In this document: positions 28,855 to 37,816 of the stretch, in pieces
Layout: each line of letters begins with the position of its first letter
How positions within the stretch are numbered: position 1 is the first letter of the stretch
From: CAWJMD01 sp963845675
Lineage (GTDB): Bacteria > Actinomycetota > Actinomycetes > Actinomycetales > CAWJMD01
Reading direction: 5' to 3'
Assembly (NCBI GenBank): GCA_963845675.1
Contig: CAWJSX010000001.1
Coordinates: 496,001 to 560,000 of the forward strand
DNA length: 64,000 nt
The notes under the pieces: generated by a model
Told to the model about the DNA's origin: nothing
The model's input: only the letters and a program-made list of their open reading frames with translations
Database searches by the model: none
Position numbers and translations under genes: made by a program

Positions 28855-28917
28855 CGCAGATCGCGGCCGATCTGCGGCCAGGAGGGGCCTCCCGACAGCG
28901 GATCGTGGACGATCGGC
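28855..28917 (-). repeat. 63-bp intergenic repeat, copy 2
   Basis: Plus strand begins CGCAGATCGCGGCCGATCTG, a perfect inverted repeat (CAGATCG-CGGC-CGATCTG) inside, and ends GGACGATCGGC. Counterpart of copy 1, located 103-165 bp upstream of the SHOCT gene start. Confidence 0.6.
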
Positions 28918-28998
28918 GGGGTGTCGGGGTCTTCCGTGGCCGTGCCGCCCGAGCTGGACGGCTGACGCGGCTCGCGTCCCTGCGAGCCGCGTCACCTC

Positions 28999-31398
28999 TC
29001 AGCCCCGCGGCCGCAGCGCCCACGTCACGCCACCGACCTGCAGGTCGTCGTCGAACTGCCGGATGGCGATCGTGTGCGTGCCGAGGGCGAGCCCCTTGGA
29101 CGGGTGCAGCACGAACCGGCACTCGTGCGCCGCGTCGGCGTGGAGCCGGACGCCGCACAGCGGGTTGCTGCGCAGGCGCGGGACCTCGACGGACAGGCCG
29201 CCGTTCCGCGTCCGCTCGGCCCGCTCGAGCCAGGTGGCCGGGAGCCCCGACCGGGCCTCGGCGGGCAGCTCCAGGAACAGCCGGGCGTCCTCCGGGAGGT
29301 GCACCGCGATCTCGAGGTCGAACCTCCGCGCCTCGCCAGGGGCGCCCGCCAGGACGAACGGCAGGGCCACCGGGTCGGCCGACGGGTCCGGCAGCACGTC
29401 GACGACGTTGAAGTTGCGCCAGGTCACGTTGTTGTTGTTGCGGATCAGGTCGCGGAACCCGTTCCAGTCCGTCGGACCCGGGATCGGCGGCGCCGGGTCG
29501 TCGGCGTGGTTCAGCAGCACCACGAAGCAGTAGTGCTGACCGGCGGCCGGGATCGCGGACTTCGGCCACGTGAGGCCGGGGGAGACCGCGAGCGTGTCGC
29601 CGACCGGCACCGTGATCGGGACGGTGGTGCCCACGAGGGTCCACATGGCCGGCGTGACCAGGGTCGAGACGCGGCTCCAGTAGACGGTGGCGGTCACGCC
29701 TGCGGCCGCCGCGCCACCACGGTTGCGCATCCGCACGTAGATCGTGTTGTCCTGCCCGGCCTCGACCTCCGTCCCGAGCGTCGCGTCGTTCTCGGTTCCG
29801 CTGCCCTCGCCGAAGGACGCGGTCGGGTCGGCGACGGGCGCCGGACGGACGATGACGTCGGGGCTCACGCTGAGCGCGCCCGCGTTGGGCACGGTCCCCG
29901 TGTCGCCGACGGCGTCGCGCAGGTACACGTCGGGCACCAGGCCGAGCACCGTGGTCGCGATCCGTCGCACGTTCGGCATCACGCCGATGGCACCCGCGAC
30001 GCCGGTGCCCTGGGGGGTGCCGTTGGCCGGGTTGGACAGGATGTTGCGCATCTGGCCGGGCGACAGGCGCGTGCCGGTGGCCGTCCGGTACAGGCTCTGC
30101 GTGAGGACGGCGGCGCCGACGACGATCGGGGACGCGCTGCTGGTGCCGTTGAACGTGGCGGTGTAGTCGGCATCCGGACCCGCCGTCGGGCTGAGGTCGC
30201 CGTACCCGCAGGTGGCGACGTTCTCCCCCCACGCGTAGCAGTCGACGCGGTTGCCGAAGTTCGAGAACCCGGCCCGCTCGTGCGCCGTGCCGCCCACCAC
30301 GGCGGACCGTGAGGCACCGACCATGATCGCGCCGGAGTCGCGGAAGTCGGCGTGTCCCCGCCGCAGCCTGAAGCGACCGGCGCCGTCCGTCCACGCGTCG
30401 AGGTCGTTGTTGCCGTTGCCGGCCGCCTCCACGACGATCACCCCTCGGGCGGTGGCGAGCCGGAGGGCGTCGTAGTCGGCCACGTCGGTCTCGGTCGGCA
30501 GCAGGGCGGCGCCCCGCTGCACCTCGAGCAGCAGGACGTCACCGGCCGACATCGTCGGCATCGCCGCCACGGCCGCGTCGGCGACGTGCAGCGCGGTCGC
30601 ACCGTCCCAGTGGGACGTCGCGCGCAGCGAGGCCAGGGAGGGGGCGATGCCGACCACGCCCACGGTGTTGTCGTCCGCCGCGATCTCACCCATCACGGCC
30701 GTGCCGTGGTTGCCGACGTAGCTGCCGGCGCCGTCGCGGTTGCTGTTGAAGATCAGGGTCGGGGCCTTGCCCGCCAGGTCCTCGTGCCCCAGGCGCCAAC
30801 CCTGCTCGAGGTCGACCACCCCCACGCCCTGGCCCTCGCCGCCGGCCTGGGTCCACGCCCACCGGGCGTCGATCCCCGTGGGCGCCGCGTCCAGGTACCC
30901 CTGCTGGGCGTTGAACGGGTCGTTGCCGGCGTTGACCACGGGGTCGCTGACGACCATCTCGGCGTACGCGAACTCGACACCGTCGGTGCCGGTCAGTCGC
31001 TTGGCGACCTCGTCCGGACGGCTGTCGAGCTGACGTGCGTCGAGCCGCCAGTACGAGGTCAGGCTGTTGAGGGGGCGGAACGGGCTGTCCGCGACCTCCT
31101 CCTCCATCCGGGCGAGCTCCTCGGGCTTCACGCTCGTGACCAGGCGACGGGTCGGTGGCCCACCGAGCGCGTCCAGCGCCTTGCCCAAGGCGTCCAGCTT
31201 GTGCTGCTTGGCGACGCCCCGCAGGTCGCGTCCCCTGGACTGACCGAGCTCGCGGGGGAGACGGACGATGACGAAGCCGCTCAGCCCGTCACCGAGCTGG
31301 TCGCGGTCCACGTCCAGGGGCGGCTCGCCCTCGTGGTCGTCCCCACCGGTGCAGGGGTTCAGGTCGGGCTTGCAGCGGTCCTTGGCGTGCCTGTCCAT
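28999..31398 (-). CDS. S8-family serine peptidase (subtilase), large, without signal peptide
   Basis: 799 residues, intact. The catalytic triad is D196 (GVVDLEQGW), H231 (GNHGTAVMG) and S420 (FNGTSSASP), with the oxyanion Asn region in VEAAGNGNNDLD. An N-terminal region of about 150 residues (RRLVTSVKPEELARMEEEVADSP, VEFAYAEMVVSDP) looks like an inhibitor/propeptide-type domain. After the protease come CARDB-like beta domains (VIVRPAPVADPTASFGEGSG, NTIYVRMRNRGGAAAAGVTATVYWSR). The N-terminus (MDRHAKDRCKPDLNPCTGG) is hydrophilic with no signal sequence, so the protein appears cytoplasmic or exported by an unusual route. Target unknown. Confidence 0.88.
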   Translation of the reverse strand: MDRHAKDRCKPDLNPCTGGDDHEGEPPLDVDRDQLGDGLSGFVIVRLPRELGQSRGRDLRGVAKQHKLDALGKALDALGGPPTRRLVTSVKPEELARMEEEVADSPFRPLNSLTSYWRLDARQLDSRPDEVAKRLTGTDGVEFAYAEMVVSDPVVNAGNDPFNAQQGYLDAAPTGIDARWAWTQAGGEGQGVGVVDLEQGWRLGHEDLAGKAPTLIFNSNRDGAGSYVGNHGTAVMGEIAADDNTVGVVGIAPSLASLRATSHWDGATALHVADAAVAAMPTMSAGDVLLLEVQRGAALLPTETDVADYDALRLATARGVIVVEAAGNGNNDLDAWTDGAGRFRLRRGHADFRDSGAIMVGASRSAVVGGTAHERAGFSNFGNRVDCYAWGENVATCGYGDLSPTAGPDADYTATFNGTSSASPIVVGAAVLTQSLYRTATGTRLSPGQMRNILSNPANGTPQGTGVAGAIGVMPNVRRIATTVLGLVPDVYLRDAVGDTGTVPNAGALSVSPDVIVRPAPVADPTASFGEGSGTENDATLGTEVEAGQDNTIYVRMRNRGGAAAAGVTATVYWSRVSTLVTPAMWTLVGTTVPITVPVGDTLAVSPGLTWPKSAIPAAGQHYCFVVLLNHADDPAPPIPGPTDWNGFRDLIRNNNNVTWRNFNVVDVLPDPSADPVALPFVLAGAPGEARRFDLEIAVHLPEDARLFLELPAEARSGLPATWLERAERTRNGGLSVEVPRLRSNPLCGVRLHADAAHECRFVLHPSKGLALGTHTIAIRQFDDDLQVGGVTWALRPRG

Positions 31399-31469
31399 GG
31401 TGACGTCCCCTCGGTAGGTACCCGTAGGAGGGCCGCCTGCCGGCAGTGATACGTCGGAGGTGCTGAAAG

Positions 31470-32363
31470 TCAGAGCGTGGGCGCCTCGAACGTGTCACAG
31501 CTGTTCGGGTCGCCGGACTCGTACCCGCGCGTGAACCACTGCTGCCTCTGCTGGCTGGAGCCGTGCGTCCACGCCTCGGGGTTCACCCGTCCCTGGGTCT
31601 TCTCCTGGATCCGGTCGTCGCCGACCGCGGACGCCGCCGACAGCGCGTCGGCGATGTCCTGGTCGGTGAGGGGCTCGAGGAAGGTGACGCCCGACTCCGG
31701 GTCGACGCTGGTGGCGGCGTGGTGCGCCCAGACACCGGCGAAGCAGTCGGCCATCAGCTCGACGCGGACGGCGCCGGACTCCGGTCCCTGGGGGTCATCC
31801 TGGCTCGCGGACAGCAGGCCGAGCTGGTTCTGGATGTGGTGCCCGAACTCGTGCGCGACCACGTACTCCTGGGCCAGGGGGCCACCGCTCGAACCGAACT
31901 GGTCCGTGAGCACGTCGAAGAAGCTGGAGTCGAAGTACGCCGTCGTGTCCGCGGGGCAGTAGAAGGGGCCGACGGCCGAGGTGGCGGCCCCGCACGAGGT
32001 CTGCGTCTGGCTGGAGAAGATGGTCAGCCCGGGCTGCTCGTACTGCTGGCCGAGCTGGGCCATCTGCTCGGCCCAGACCACGTCCAGGCTCTCCGCGGTG
32101 GCGATGATCCTGCAGTCGACGTCCGTGTTGGCCGCCTCGGCGTCCCGGCACTGGGCGAAGTCGTCGCCGCCACCACCACCCTGTTGGGGCGCGCCGCCGG
32201 TCGACCCACCCAGGACGGTTCCGGGGTCCACTCCCAGCACGAGCAGGACGATCACCACGACGACGCCGCCGATGCCTCCGCCGACGGCGATCCCGCCGCC
32301 TCGACCCCCTCGTCCACCGGAGGCCCGACCGGGGTTCACCTGGATGCCCTCGTTGAAGGTCAT
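31470..32363 (-). CDS. Membrane-anchored neutral zinc metallopeptidase (YpfJ/KPN_02809 family)
   Basis: 297 residues from ATG 32363 (MTFNEGIQVNPGRASGG). A glycine-rich stretch, one helix (VVVVIVLLVLGVDPG), a second Gly-rich linker and an extracytoplasmic peptidase domain with zinc motif H171-EFGH-H175 in YVVAHEFGHHIQNQLG; a conserved Glu lies in RVELMADCFAGVWAHHA. DDRIQEKTQGRVNPEAWTHGSSQQRQQWFTRGYESGDPNSCDTF closes the family pattern. Substrate unknown. It follows no obvious operon partner other than the S8 gene 71 bp downstream on the same strand. Confidence 0.92.
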   Translation of the reverse strand: MTFNEGIQVNPGRASGGRGGRGGGIAVGGGIGGVVVVIVLLVLGVDPGTVLGGSTGGAPQQGGGGGDDFAQCRDAEAANTDVDCRIIATAESLDVVWAEQMAQLGQQYEQPGLTIFSSQTQTSCGAATSAVGPFYCPADTTAYFDSSFFDVLTDQFGSSGGPLAQEYVVAHEFGHHIQNQLGLLSASQDDPQGPESGAVRVELMADCFAGVWAHHAATSVDPESGVTFLEPLTDQDIADALSAASAVGDDRIQEKTQGRVNPEAWTHGSSQQRQQWFTRGYESGDPNSCDTFEAPTL

Positions 32364-32480
32364 GCCCGTCCTCCCGGAGAAAGTGCGATGCGGGGCAGCC
32401 GACGGCCCGCGGTTACAGTAGTCGGGCAACCCCTGGCCGGCGCGTCAACGGGACCGCGCCCACCCAGCGGAGGAACCACA

Positions 32481-34079
32481 GTGATCACGGCACACGGCGT
32501 CGAGCTACGTGTGGGCGCCCGCGTCCTGATGCGCGACGCGTCCCTGCGCGTCGGGCCCGGTGACCGCGTGGGTCTGGTGGGTCGCAACGGCGCCGGCAAG
32601 ACCACCCTCACCAAGGTGCTCGCGGGGGAGGGCCAGCCCGCTGCCGGCACGATCACGCGCACCGGTGAGATCGGCTACCTGCCCCAGGACCCGCGGACCG
32701 GTGACCTCGACGTGCTGGCGCTCAGCCGGATCCTGTCGGCCCGCGGCCTCGACGACGTGATCTCGCGCATGCGCCAGGCCGAGGGCGCGATGGCGTCGGC
32801 GGACGACGAGACCCGGGACGCGGCGATGGCCCGCTACTCGCGACTGGAGGCCCAGTTCACGTCGCTCGGCGGGTACGCCGCCGAGTCGGAGGCGGCCCGC
32901 ATCGCCAGCAACCTGGCCCTCGACGAGCGGGTCCTCGGGCAGCCGCTGCGCACCCTCTCCGGTGGTCAGCGGCGTCGTGTCGAGCTCGCACGCATCCTCT
33001 TCTCGGGGGCCCAGACGCTCCTGCTGGACGAGCCGACCAACCACCTCGACGCCGACTCGGTCGTGTGGCTGCGCGACTTCCTGCGCGCCTACTCGGGTGG
33101 GCTGGTCGTGATCAGCCACGACGTCGACCTGATCGAGACCGTCGTGACGCGCGTCTGCTACCTCGACGCCAACCGTTCCGTGCTGGACGTCTACAACGTC
33201 GGGTGGAAGGCGTACCTGCAGCAGCGCGAGCAGGACGAGCGTCGCCGCCACCGCGAGCGCGCGAACGCCGAGAAGAAGGCGTCCGCCCTGATGCTGCAGG
33301 CGGACAAGATGCGCGCGAAGGCCAGCAAGGCCGTCGCGGCCCAGAACATGGCCAAGCGGGCGCAGCGCCTGCTCGCCGACCTCGATGACGTGCGGCAGCA
33401 CGACAAGGTGGCCAAGCTGCGCTTCCCCGACCCGGCGCCGTGCGGCAAGACGCCCCTGCGCGCGTCGGCGCTGTCCCGCTCGTACGGCTCGCTGGAGGTC
33501 TTCACCGACGTCGACCTCGCGATCGACCGGGGCAGCAAGGTCGTCATCCTCGGGCTGAACGGCGCCGGCAAGACGACCCTGCTGCGCATCCTCGGCGGCG
33601 TGGACACGCCCGACACCGGGCAGGTCGAGCCGGGGCACGGACTGCGCCTGGGCTACTACGCGCAGGAGCACGAGACGCTCGACACGTCGCGCACGGTGCT
33701 GGAGAACATGCGGTCCGCCGCGCCCGAGCTGGGGGACACCGAGGTCCGCAAGGTCCTCGGTTCCTTCCTGTTCAGCGGGGACGACGCGGACAAGCCGGCC
33801 GGCGTGCTCTCGGGCGGGGAGAAGACGCGGCTGGCGCTGGCCACCCTGGTCGTCTCGGCCGCCAACGTGCTGCTGCTCGACGAGCCCACGAACAACCTCG
33901 ACCCGGCCAGCCGCGAGGAGGTGCTCGGAGCACTGCGCTCCTTCGCGGGCGCCGTCGTCCTCGTGACGCACGACGAGGGGGCGGTGCACGCCCTGGAACC
34001 CGAGCGCGTGCTGCTGCTGCCCGACGGCGTCGAGGACCACTGGGGTCCCGACTACGCCGACCTGGTGTCGCTGGCCTGA
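32481..34079 (+). CDS. ABC-F family ribosome-associated ATPase
   Basis: 532 residues, intact, GTG 32481 after GGAGGAACC. Two ABC cassettes without membrane segments: Walker A GLVGRNGAGKTTL and GLNGAGKTTLLR; signatures RTLSGGQRRRVELA and GVLSGGEKTRLALA; Walker B TLLLDEPTNHLD and VLLLDEPTNNLDP. The linker between them is charged and helical (LQQREQDERRRHRERANAEKKASALMLQADKMRAKASK), as expected for ABC-F proteins acting at the ribosomal E site. The role is translation factor or antibiotic protection; the sequence alone does not decide. Confidence 0.93.
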   Translation: MITAHGVELRVGARVLMRDASLRVGPGDRVGLVGRNGAGKTTLTKVLAGEGQPAAGTITRTGEIGYLPQDPRTGDLDVLALSRILSARGLDDVISRMRQAEGAMASADDETRDAAMARYSRLEAQFTSLGGYAAESEAARIASNLALDERVLGQPLRTLSGGQRRRVELARILFSGAQTLLLDEPTNHLDADSVVWLRDFLRAYSGGLVVISHDVDLIETVVTRVCYLDANRSVLDVYNVGWKAYLQQREQDERRRHRERANAEKKASALMLQADKMRAKASKAVAAQNMAKRAQRLLADLDDVRQHDKVAKLRFPDPAPCGKTPLRASALSRSYGSLEVFTDVDLAIDRGSKVVILGLNGAGKTTLLRILGGVDTPDTGQVEPGHGLRLGYYAQEHETLDTSRTVLENMRSAAPELGDTEVRKVLGSFLFSGDDADKPAGVLSGGEKTRLALATLVVSAANVLLLDEPTNNLDPASREEVLGALRSFAGAVVLVTHDEGAVHALEPERVLLLPDGVEDHWGPDYADLVSLA

Positions 34080-34097
34080 CGGGGTCCCGTCCGGCGC

Positions 34098-34155
34098 CAT
34101 TCTCGGGCGAATGCGCGTGGGGAGGGGCCTCTGCGGCGTCATTCTCGGGCGAATG
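34098..34155 (+). repeat. Two copies of a 16-bp hairpin repeat, 42 bp apart
   Basis: CATTCTCGGGCGAATG occurs at 34098-34113 and again at 34140-34155, both preceded by a GGCG-rich flank and followed by C. Each copy is an inverted repeat (CATTC/GAATG, 6-base loop). The pair lies just after the ABC-F stop, so it could act as a weak terminator or be a dispersed intergenic element. Confidence 0.7.
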
Positions 34156-34255
34156 CAGGTCGGGGACGGGGTGACGCCGGGGGCCTGGCCCGCAGCCGGG
34201 ACACTGGACGTCACGCCATGACGCCGGTCATCGCGACGAGCACCAAGGAGCGCGC

Positions 34256-35056
34256 GTGGACGACCTCGTCGAGCAGTGCCGCCAGGCCGGGATCCGGCTG
34301 ACGATGGGCGACGACCGGTGGGACGCGGCGCTGGACACCCCGGAGCGACGCAACGCCCAGCTGCCCTCGACGTGGGACGCCCTGACGAGCATCGGCCGGG
34401 CCGTCCAGGAGGGGGCGCCGCGGGTCGTCGTGCCGTCAGCGCGACGCGGGCCCTCGTTCAGCGCGGGGCTGGACCGGCGCATGTTCACCGGCGACGTGCC
34501 CGGTGAGCCGGGCCTGCTCTCGCTGGCCGCCGCACCCGACGACGAGCTCGACGCCACGATCGTCCGGTACCAGGAGGCTTTCACGTGGTGGCGCGAGTGC
34601 GACGCGTTGACGGTCGCAGCCGTGCAGGGGCACGCGGTGGGCGCCGGCTTCCAGCTCGCCCTGGCGGCCGACCTCATGGTGGTCGCGGACGACGTGCAGC
34701 TGGTGATGGCCGAGCCGTCGCTCGGGCTGGTTCCCGACCTGGCGGGCACCGGCCCGCTGGTCGACGCCGTCGGCTACCCGCGCGCCCTCGAGATCTGCGT
34801 GGCGAGACGGGCCGTGACGGCTCAGGAGGCGGTCGCGTGGGGGCTGGCCGTGCGGAGCGTGCCGGCCGACGGGCTCTCCGACGCGGTCGACGCCCTCGTG
34901 GCCTCGCTGATGACGTCACCGCGAGGAGCGGCCGTCGCCACGAAGCACCTGCTCCGCGGCGCCGTGCACAACGCGCCCACCGACCAGCGCGCTGCCGAGC
35001 GCCTCGCGCAGGCGGGGCGGCTGCGCGACCTGGCTCGGCTCTCGGCGAACGGCTGA
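34256..35056 (+). CDS. Enoyl-CoA hydratase/isomerase family protein
   Basis: 266 residues from GTG 34256 after AAGGAG. Crotonase-fold segments: LDTPERRNAQLPSTWDALT, VVVPSARRGPSFSAGLD (oxyanion loop), VAAVQGHAVGAGFQLALAADLMVVADD, and LVMAEPSLGLVPDLAGTGPLVDAVG. The first catalytic Glu of hydratases is replaced by Gly/Ala in GHAVGAGFQLA; the second region has EPSLGL. It may be an isomerase or a specialised acyl-CoA enzyme. The ABC-F gene just upstream is also next to an echA gene in mycobacteria, as I recall. Confidence 0.87.
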   Translation: MDDLVEQCRQAGIRLTMGDDRWDAALDTPERRNAQLPSTWDALTSIGRAVQEGAPRVVVPSARRGPSFSAGLDRRMFTGDVPGEPGLLSLAAAPDDELDATIVRYQEAFTWWRECDALTVAAVQGHAVGAGFQLALAADLMVVADDVQLVMAEPSLGLVPDLAGTGPLVDAVGYPRALEICVARRAVTAQEAVAWGLAVRSVPADGLSDAVDALVASLMTSPRGAAVATKHLLRGAVHNAPTDQRAAERLAQAGRLRDLARLSANG

Positions 35057-35111
35057 GGGGAACAGACGACCCCTTCCGGACGCTGTGGCGCGACAACAGG
35101 AGAGGAACGGG

Positions 35112-37008
35112 ATGAGGACGATGGCGGGTGGTGCGGGCTCTGCGATGCGCTCGTTGAGCAAGGATCAGAGCGTCAAGAACCACAAGGTGTCGCGCGAGAC
35201 CTTCCGTCGCATCCTCGCGTTCGCGCGTCCCTACCGGCGTTTCATCACCGCCTTCCTCGTGCTCGTCGTCGTCGGGTCCGCCCTCGTCGTGGCCACCCCG
35301 CTGCTGCTCCAGCGCCTCGTGGACGACGGCGTCACGCCCGGCAACCGGCGGGTGGTCGTGGTGCTCGCCCTGATCGTGGCCGGGCTCGCCTTCATCGAGG
35401 CCGCTCGTCGGGCTGGTGCAGCGCTTCCTCTCGGCACGCATCGGCGAGGGACTGATCTACGACCTGCGCACGCAGGTCTTCTCGCACGTGCAGTCGCAAC
35501 CCATCGCGTTCTTCACGCGTGCTCAGACCGGTGCTCTCGTCACCCGTCTGAACAGCGACGTCGTGGGGGCCCAGCAGGCGTTCACCAGCACGCTCTCGAG
35601 CGTGGTCTCGAACATCGTGTCCCTGGTGCTCGTGACGGGCGCGATGATGGCGCTCTCCTGGCAGATCACGGTCGCCGCGCTGGTGCTGCTGCCCGTCTTC
35701 TACCTCCCGGCGCGCGCGGTCGGCAGCAAGCTGCAGGCGCTCACCCGGGAGTCGATGCAGCTGAACGCCGACCTGGCGACCCGCGCCACCGAGCGCTTCA
35801 ACGTCGCCGGCGCCCTGCTCGTCACGCTCTTCGGCCGTCCCGCGGACGAGGACGCCGAGTTCGAGACCCGCGCCGGACGGGTCCGCGACATCGGCGTGCG
35901 GATCGCCATGATCGGTCGCGTCTTCTTCACGTCGCTGACTCTCGTCGCCGCCCTGGCGACCGCGCTCGTCTACGGCGTGGGCGGCTGGCTCGCCATCTCG
36001 GGCACCCTCACCATCGGAACGCTCCTCGCCCTGGCCGCCCTGCTGGGCCGCCTCTACGGCCCGATCACGGCGCTGGCGAACGTCCGCGTCGACGTGATGA
36101 GCGCGCTGGTCAGCTTCGAGCGGGTCTTCGAGATCCTCGACCTCCCGTCCCTGGTCACCGACCCGGACGACCCGGTGGACCTGCCCGACGGTCCGGTCTC
36201 GGTCGAGCTGGACGGTGTGGGCTTCACCTACCCGTCGGCGGACCAGGTCTCGCTCGCGTCGCTCGAGACGGTCTCCTCCGGCGACCGCGAGGGCTCGGGC
36301 CCGGTGCTGCGCGGCGTGGACCTCGAGGTGCAGCCCGGTCAGCTCGTGGCGCTCGTCGGACCCTCCGGTGCAGGCAAGACCACGATCACGTCCCTGGTGG
36401 CCCGCCTCTACGACCCCAGCGAGGGCGCGGTGCGCGTGGGCGGCGTCGACCTGCGCAGCGTGCGCCTGCGCGACGTGCACGACCGCATCGGCGTCGTCAC
36501 CCAGGACGCGCACATGTTCCACGACACCGTCCGGGCGAACCTGCTCTACGCCCGTCCCGACGCCACCGACGCCCAGCTGGAGGAGTCGCTGCGGGCCGCC
36601 CAGGTCTGGACGCTGGTCAACTCCCTGCCGCAGGGGCTCGACACCGTCGTCGGGGACCGCGGGCACCGCCTGTCCGGCGGTGAGAAGCAGCGTCTCGCCC
36701 TGGCCCGGCTGCTGCTGAAGGCGCCCTCGGTCGTCGTCCTGGACGAGGCCACCGCGCACCTCGACAGCGAGTCCGAGGCCGCCGTCCAGCGGGCCCTGGA
36801 CACCGCTCTCGACGGGCGCACGGCGCTCGTGATCGCGCACCGCCTGTCGACCGTGCGGGGCGCCGACCTCATCGCGGTCGTGGACGGGGGCCGCGTGGTC
36901 GAGCGCGGGCGGCACGAGGAGCTGCTGGAGCGCGGCGGCCTCTACGCCGAGCTCTACCGCACGCAGTTCGCGTCGCAGGGGTCCGCGGACCCCGCCGCCG
37001 CGCTCTGA
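35112..37008 (+). CDS. ABC exporter with fused membrane and ATPase domains
   Basis: About 632 residues from ATG 35112 (GGAGAGG upstream). Residues 30-330 hold six transmembrane helices (FITAFLVLVVVGSALVVATPLLLQ, VVVVLALIVAGLAFIEA, VVSNIVSLVLVTGAMMALSW, ITVAALVLLPVFYL, FFTSLTLVAALATALVYGVGGWLA, LTIGTLLALAALLGRLYG). The ATPase has Walker A VGPSGAGKTTITS, signature HRLSGGEKQRLALARLL, Walker B SVVVLDEATAHLDSES and the H-loop VIAHRLSTV. One extra C near 35408 (GCCGCT-C-GTCGGGCTG) breaks the frame. It is a homodimer-type multidrug or lipid exporter. Confidence 0.92.
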
Positions 37009-37015
37009 CCCGCGG

Positions 37016-37780
37016 CTACAGGGTGCGCAGCGCCCCGCCGTCGACGGCCAGGGTCGTCCCCGTGACGTAGCTGGCGGCGGGCGACAGCAGGAACACGGCC
37101 GCCCGGGCGAACTCCTCCGGGTACCCGTACCGTCCGAGGGGGATGGTCGCCTCGGCGGCGCGCCTGGTCGCCGAGGCGTCGCCGGTCGCCTCGTCGAGCT
37201 CACGGACCCGGTCGGTGTCGATCCGGCCCGGCAGGACGGCGTTCACGCGGATCGCTCGTGGCGCCAGCTCGTCCGCCAGGGTCTTCGCGGTCATCGCGAG
37301 GCCCGGGCGCAGCCCGTTGGACACCGCCAGCCCGCCGATCGGGCTCTTCACCGAGCTCGAGAGCACGAACAGCAGCGAGCCGCCCTCGGTGCCGATGCCC
37401 CGAGAGACGGCCTTGGCCGTGCGCAGCGCTCCGAGGAAGACGGTCTCGAACGCGGAGCGCCACGCGTCGTCGCTGACGTCGAGCGCGTCACCGGCGACGG
37501 GGCCGCCCACGCTGATCAGGGCGCCGTCCAGGCGACCGAACCGACCGACCGCCGCGGCCACGCACTGCTCCGGCGCCTGGGGGTCGGCCAGGTCGGCCTG
37601 CAGGCCCATCACCCGGTCCGAGGGGCCGAGGGAGTCGGCGGCACGTGTGACGGATGCACGGTCCCGCGAGCTGATCACCAGGCGGGCGCCCTCGTCGGCC
37701 AGGAGGCGGGCACAGGCGAGTCCCAGCCCCCTGGACGCGCCGGTGACGAGGTACACGCGATCGGAGAGGCCAAGATCCAT
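37016..37780 (-). CDS. SDR-family protein lacking the canonical YxxxK
   Basis: 254 residues, intact. NAD(P)-binding LVTGASRGLGLACARLL, Asp in QADLADP, and the GG-containing VDGGALRTL end. Where SDRs carry Y-x3-K this protein has AVSNGLRPGLAMTAKTLADEL after LSSSVKSPIGG, so the catalytic Tyr and Lys are not in their usual positions. I recall the same SNGLRPGLA pattern in other actinobacterial SDRs, so it is a subfamily trait rather than damage. The activity is uncertain. Convergent with the ABC exporter. Confidence 0.85.
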   Translation of the reverse strand: MDLGLSDRVYLVTGASRGLGLACARLLADEGARLVISSRDRASVTRAADSLGPSDRVMGLQADLADPQAPEQCVAAAVGRFGRLDGALISVGGPVAGDALDVSDDAWRSAFETVFLGALRTAKAVSRGIGTEGGSLLFVLSSSVKSPIGGLAVSNGLRPGLAMTAKTLADELAPRAIRVNAVLPGRIDTDRVRELDEATGDASATRRAAEATIPLGRYGYPEEFARAAVFLLSPAASYVTGTTLAVDGGALRTL

Positions 37781-37816
37781 GGCCCCATCGTGCCGTACGT
37801 CCGGTCTGTCGGGTGG

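Noticed and set aside
29074..30312. Long plus-strand frame opposite the S8 peptidase
   Set aside because: Shadow of the subtilase gene, which has a complete catalytic triad in the minus-strand frame.
32505..34214. Minus-strand frame of 569 codons opposite the ABC-F gene
   Set aside because: Antisense shadow; the plus frame has two full ABC cassettes.
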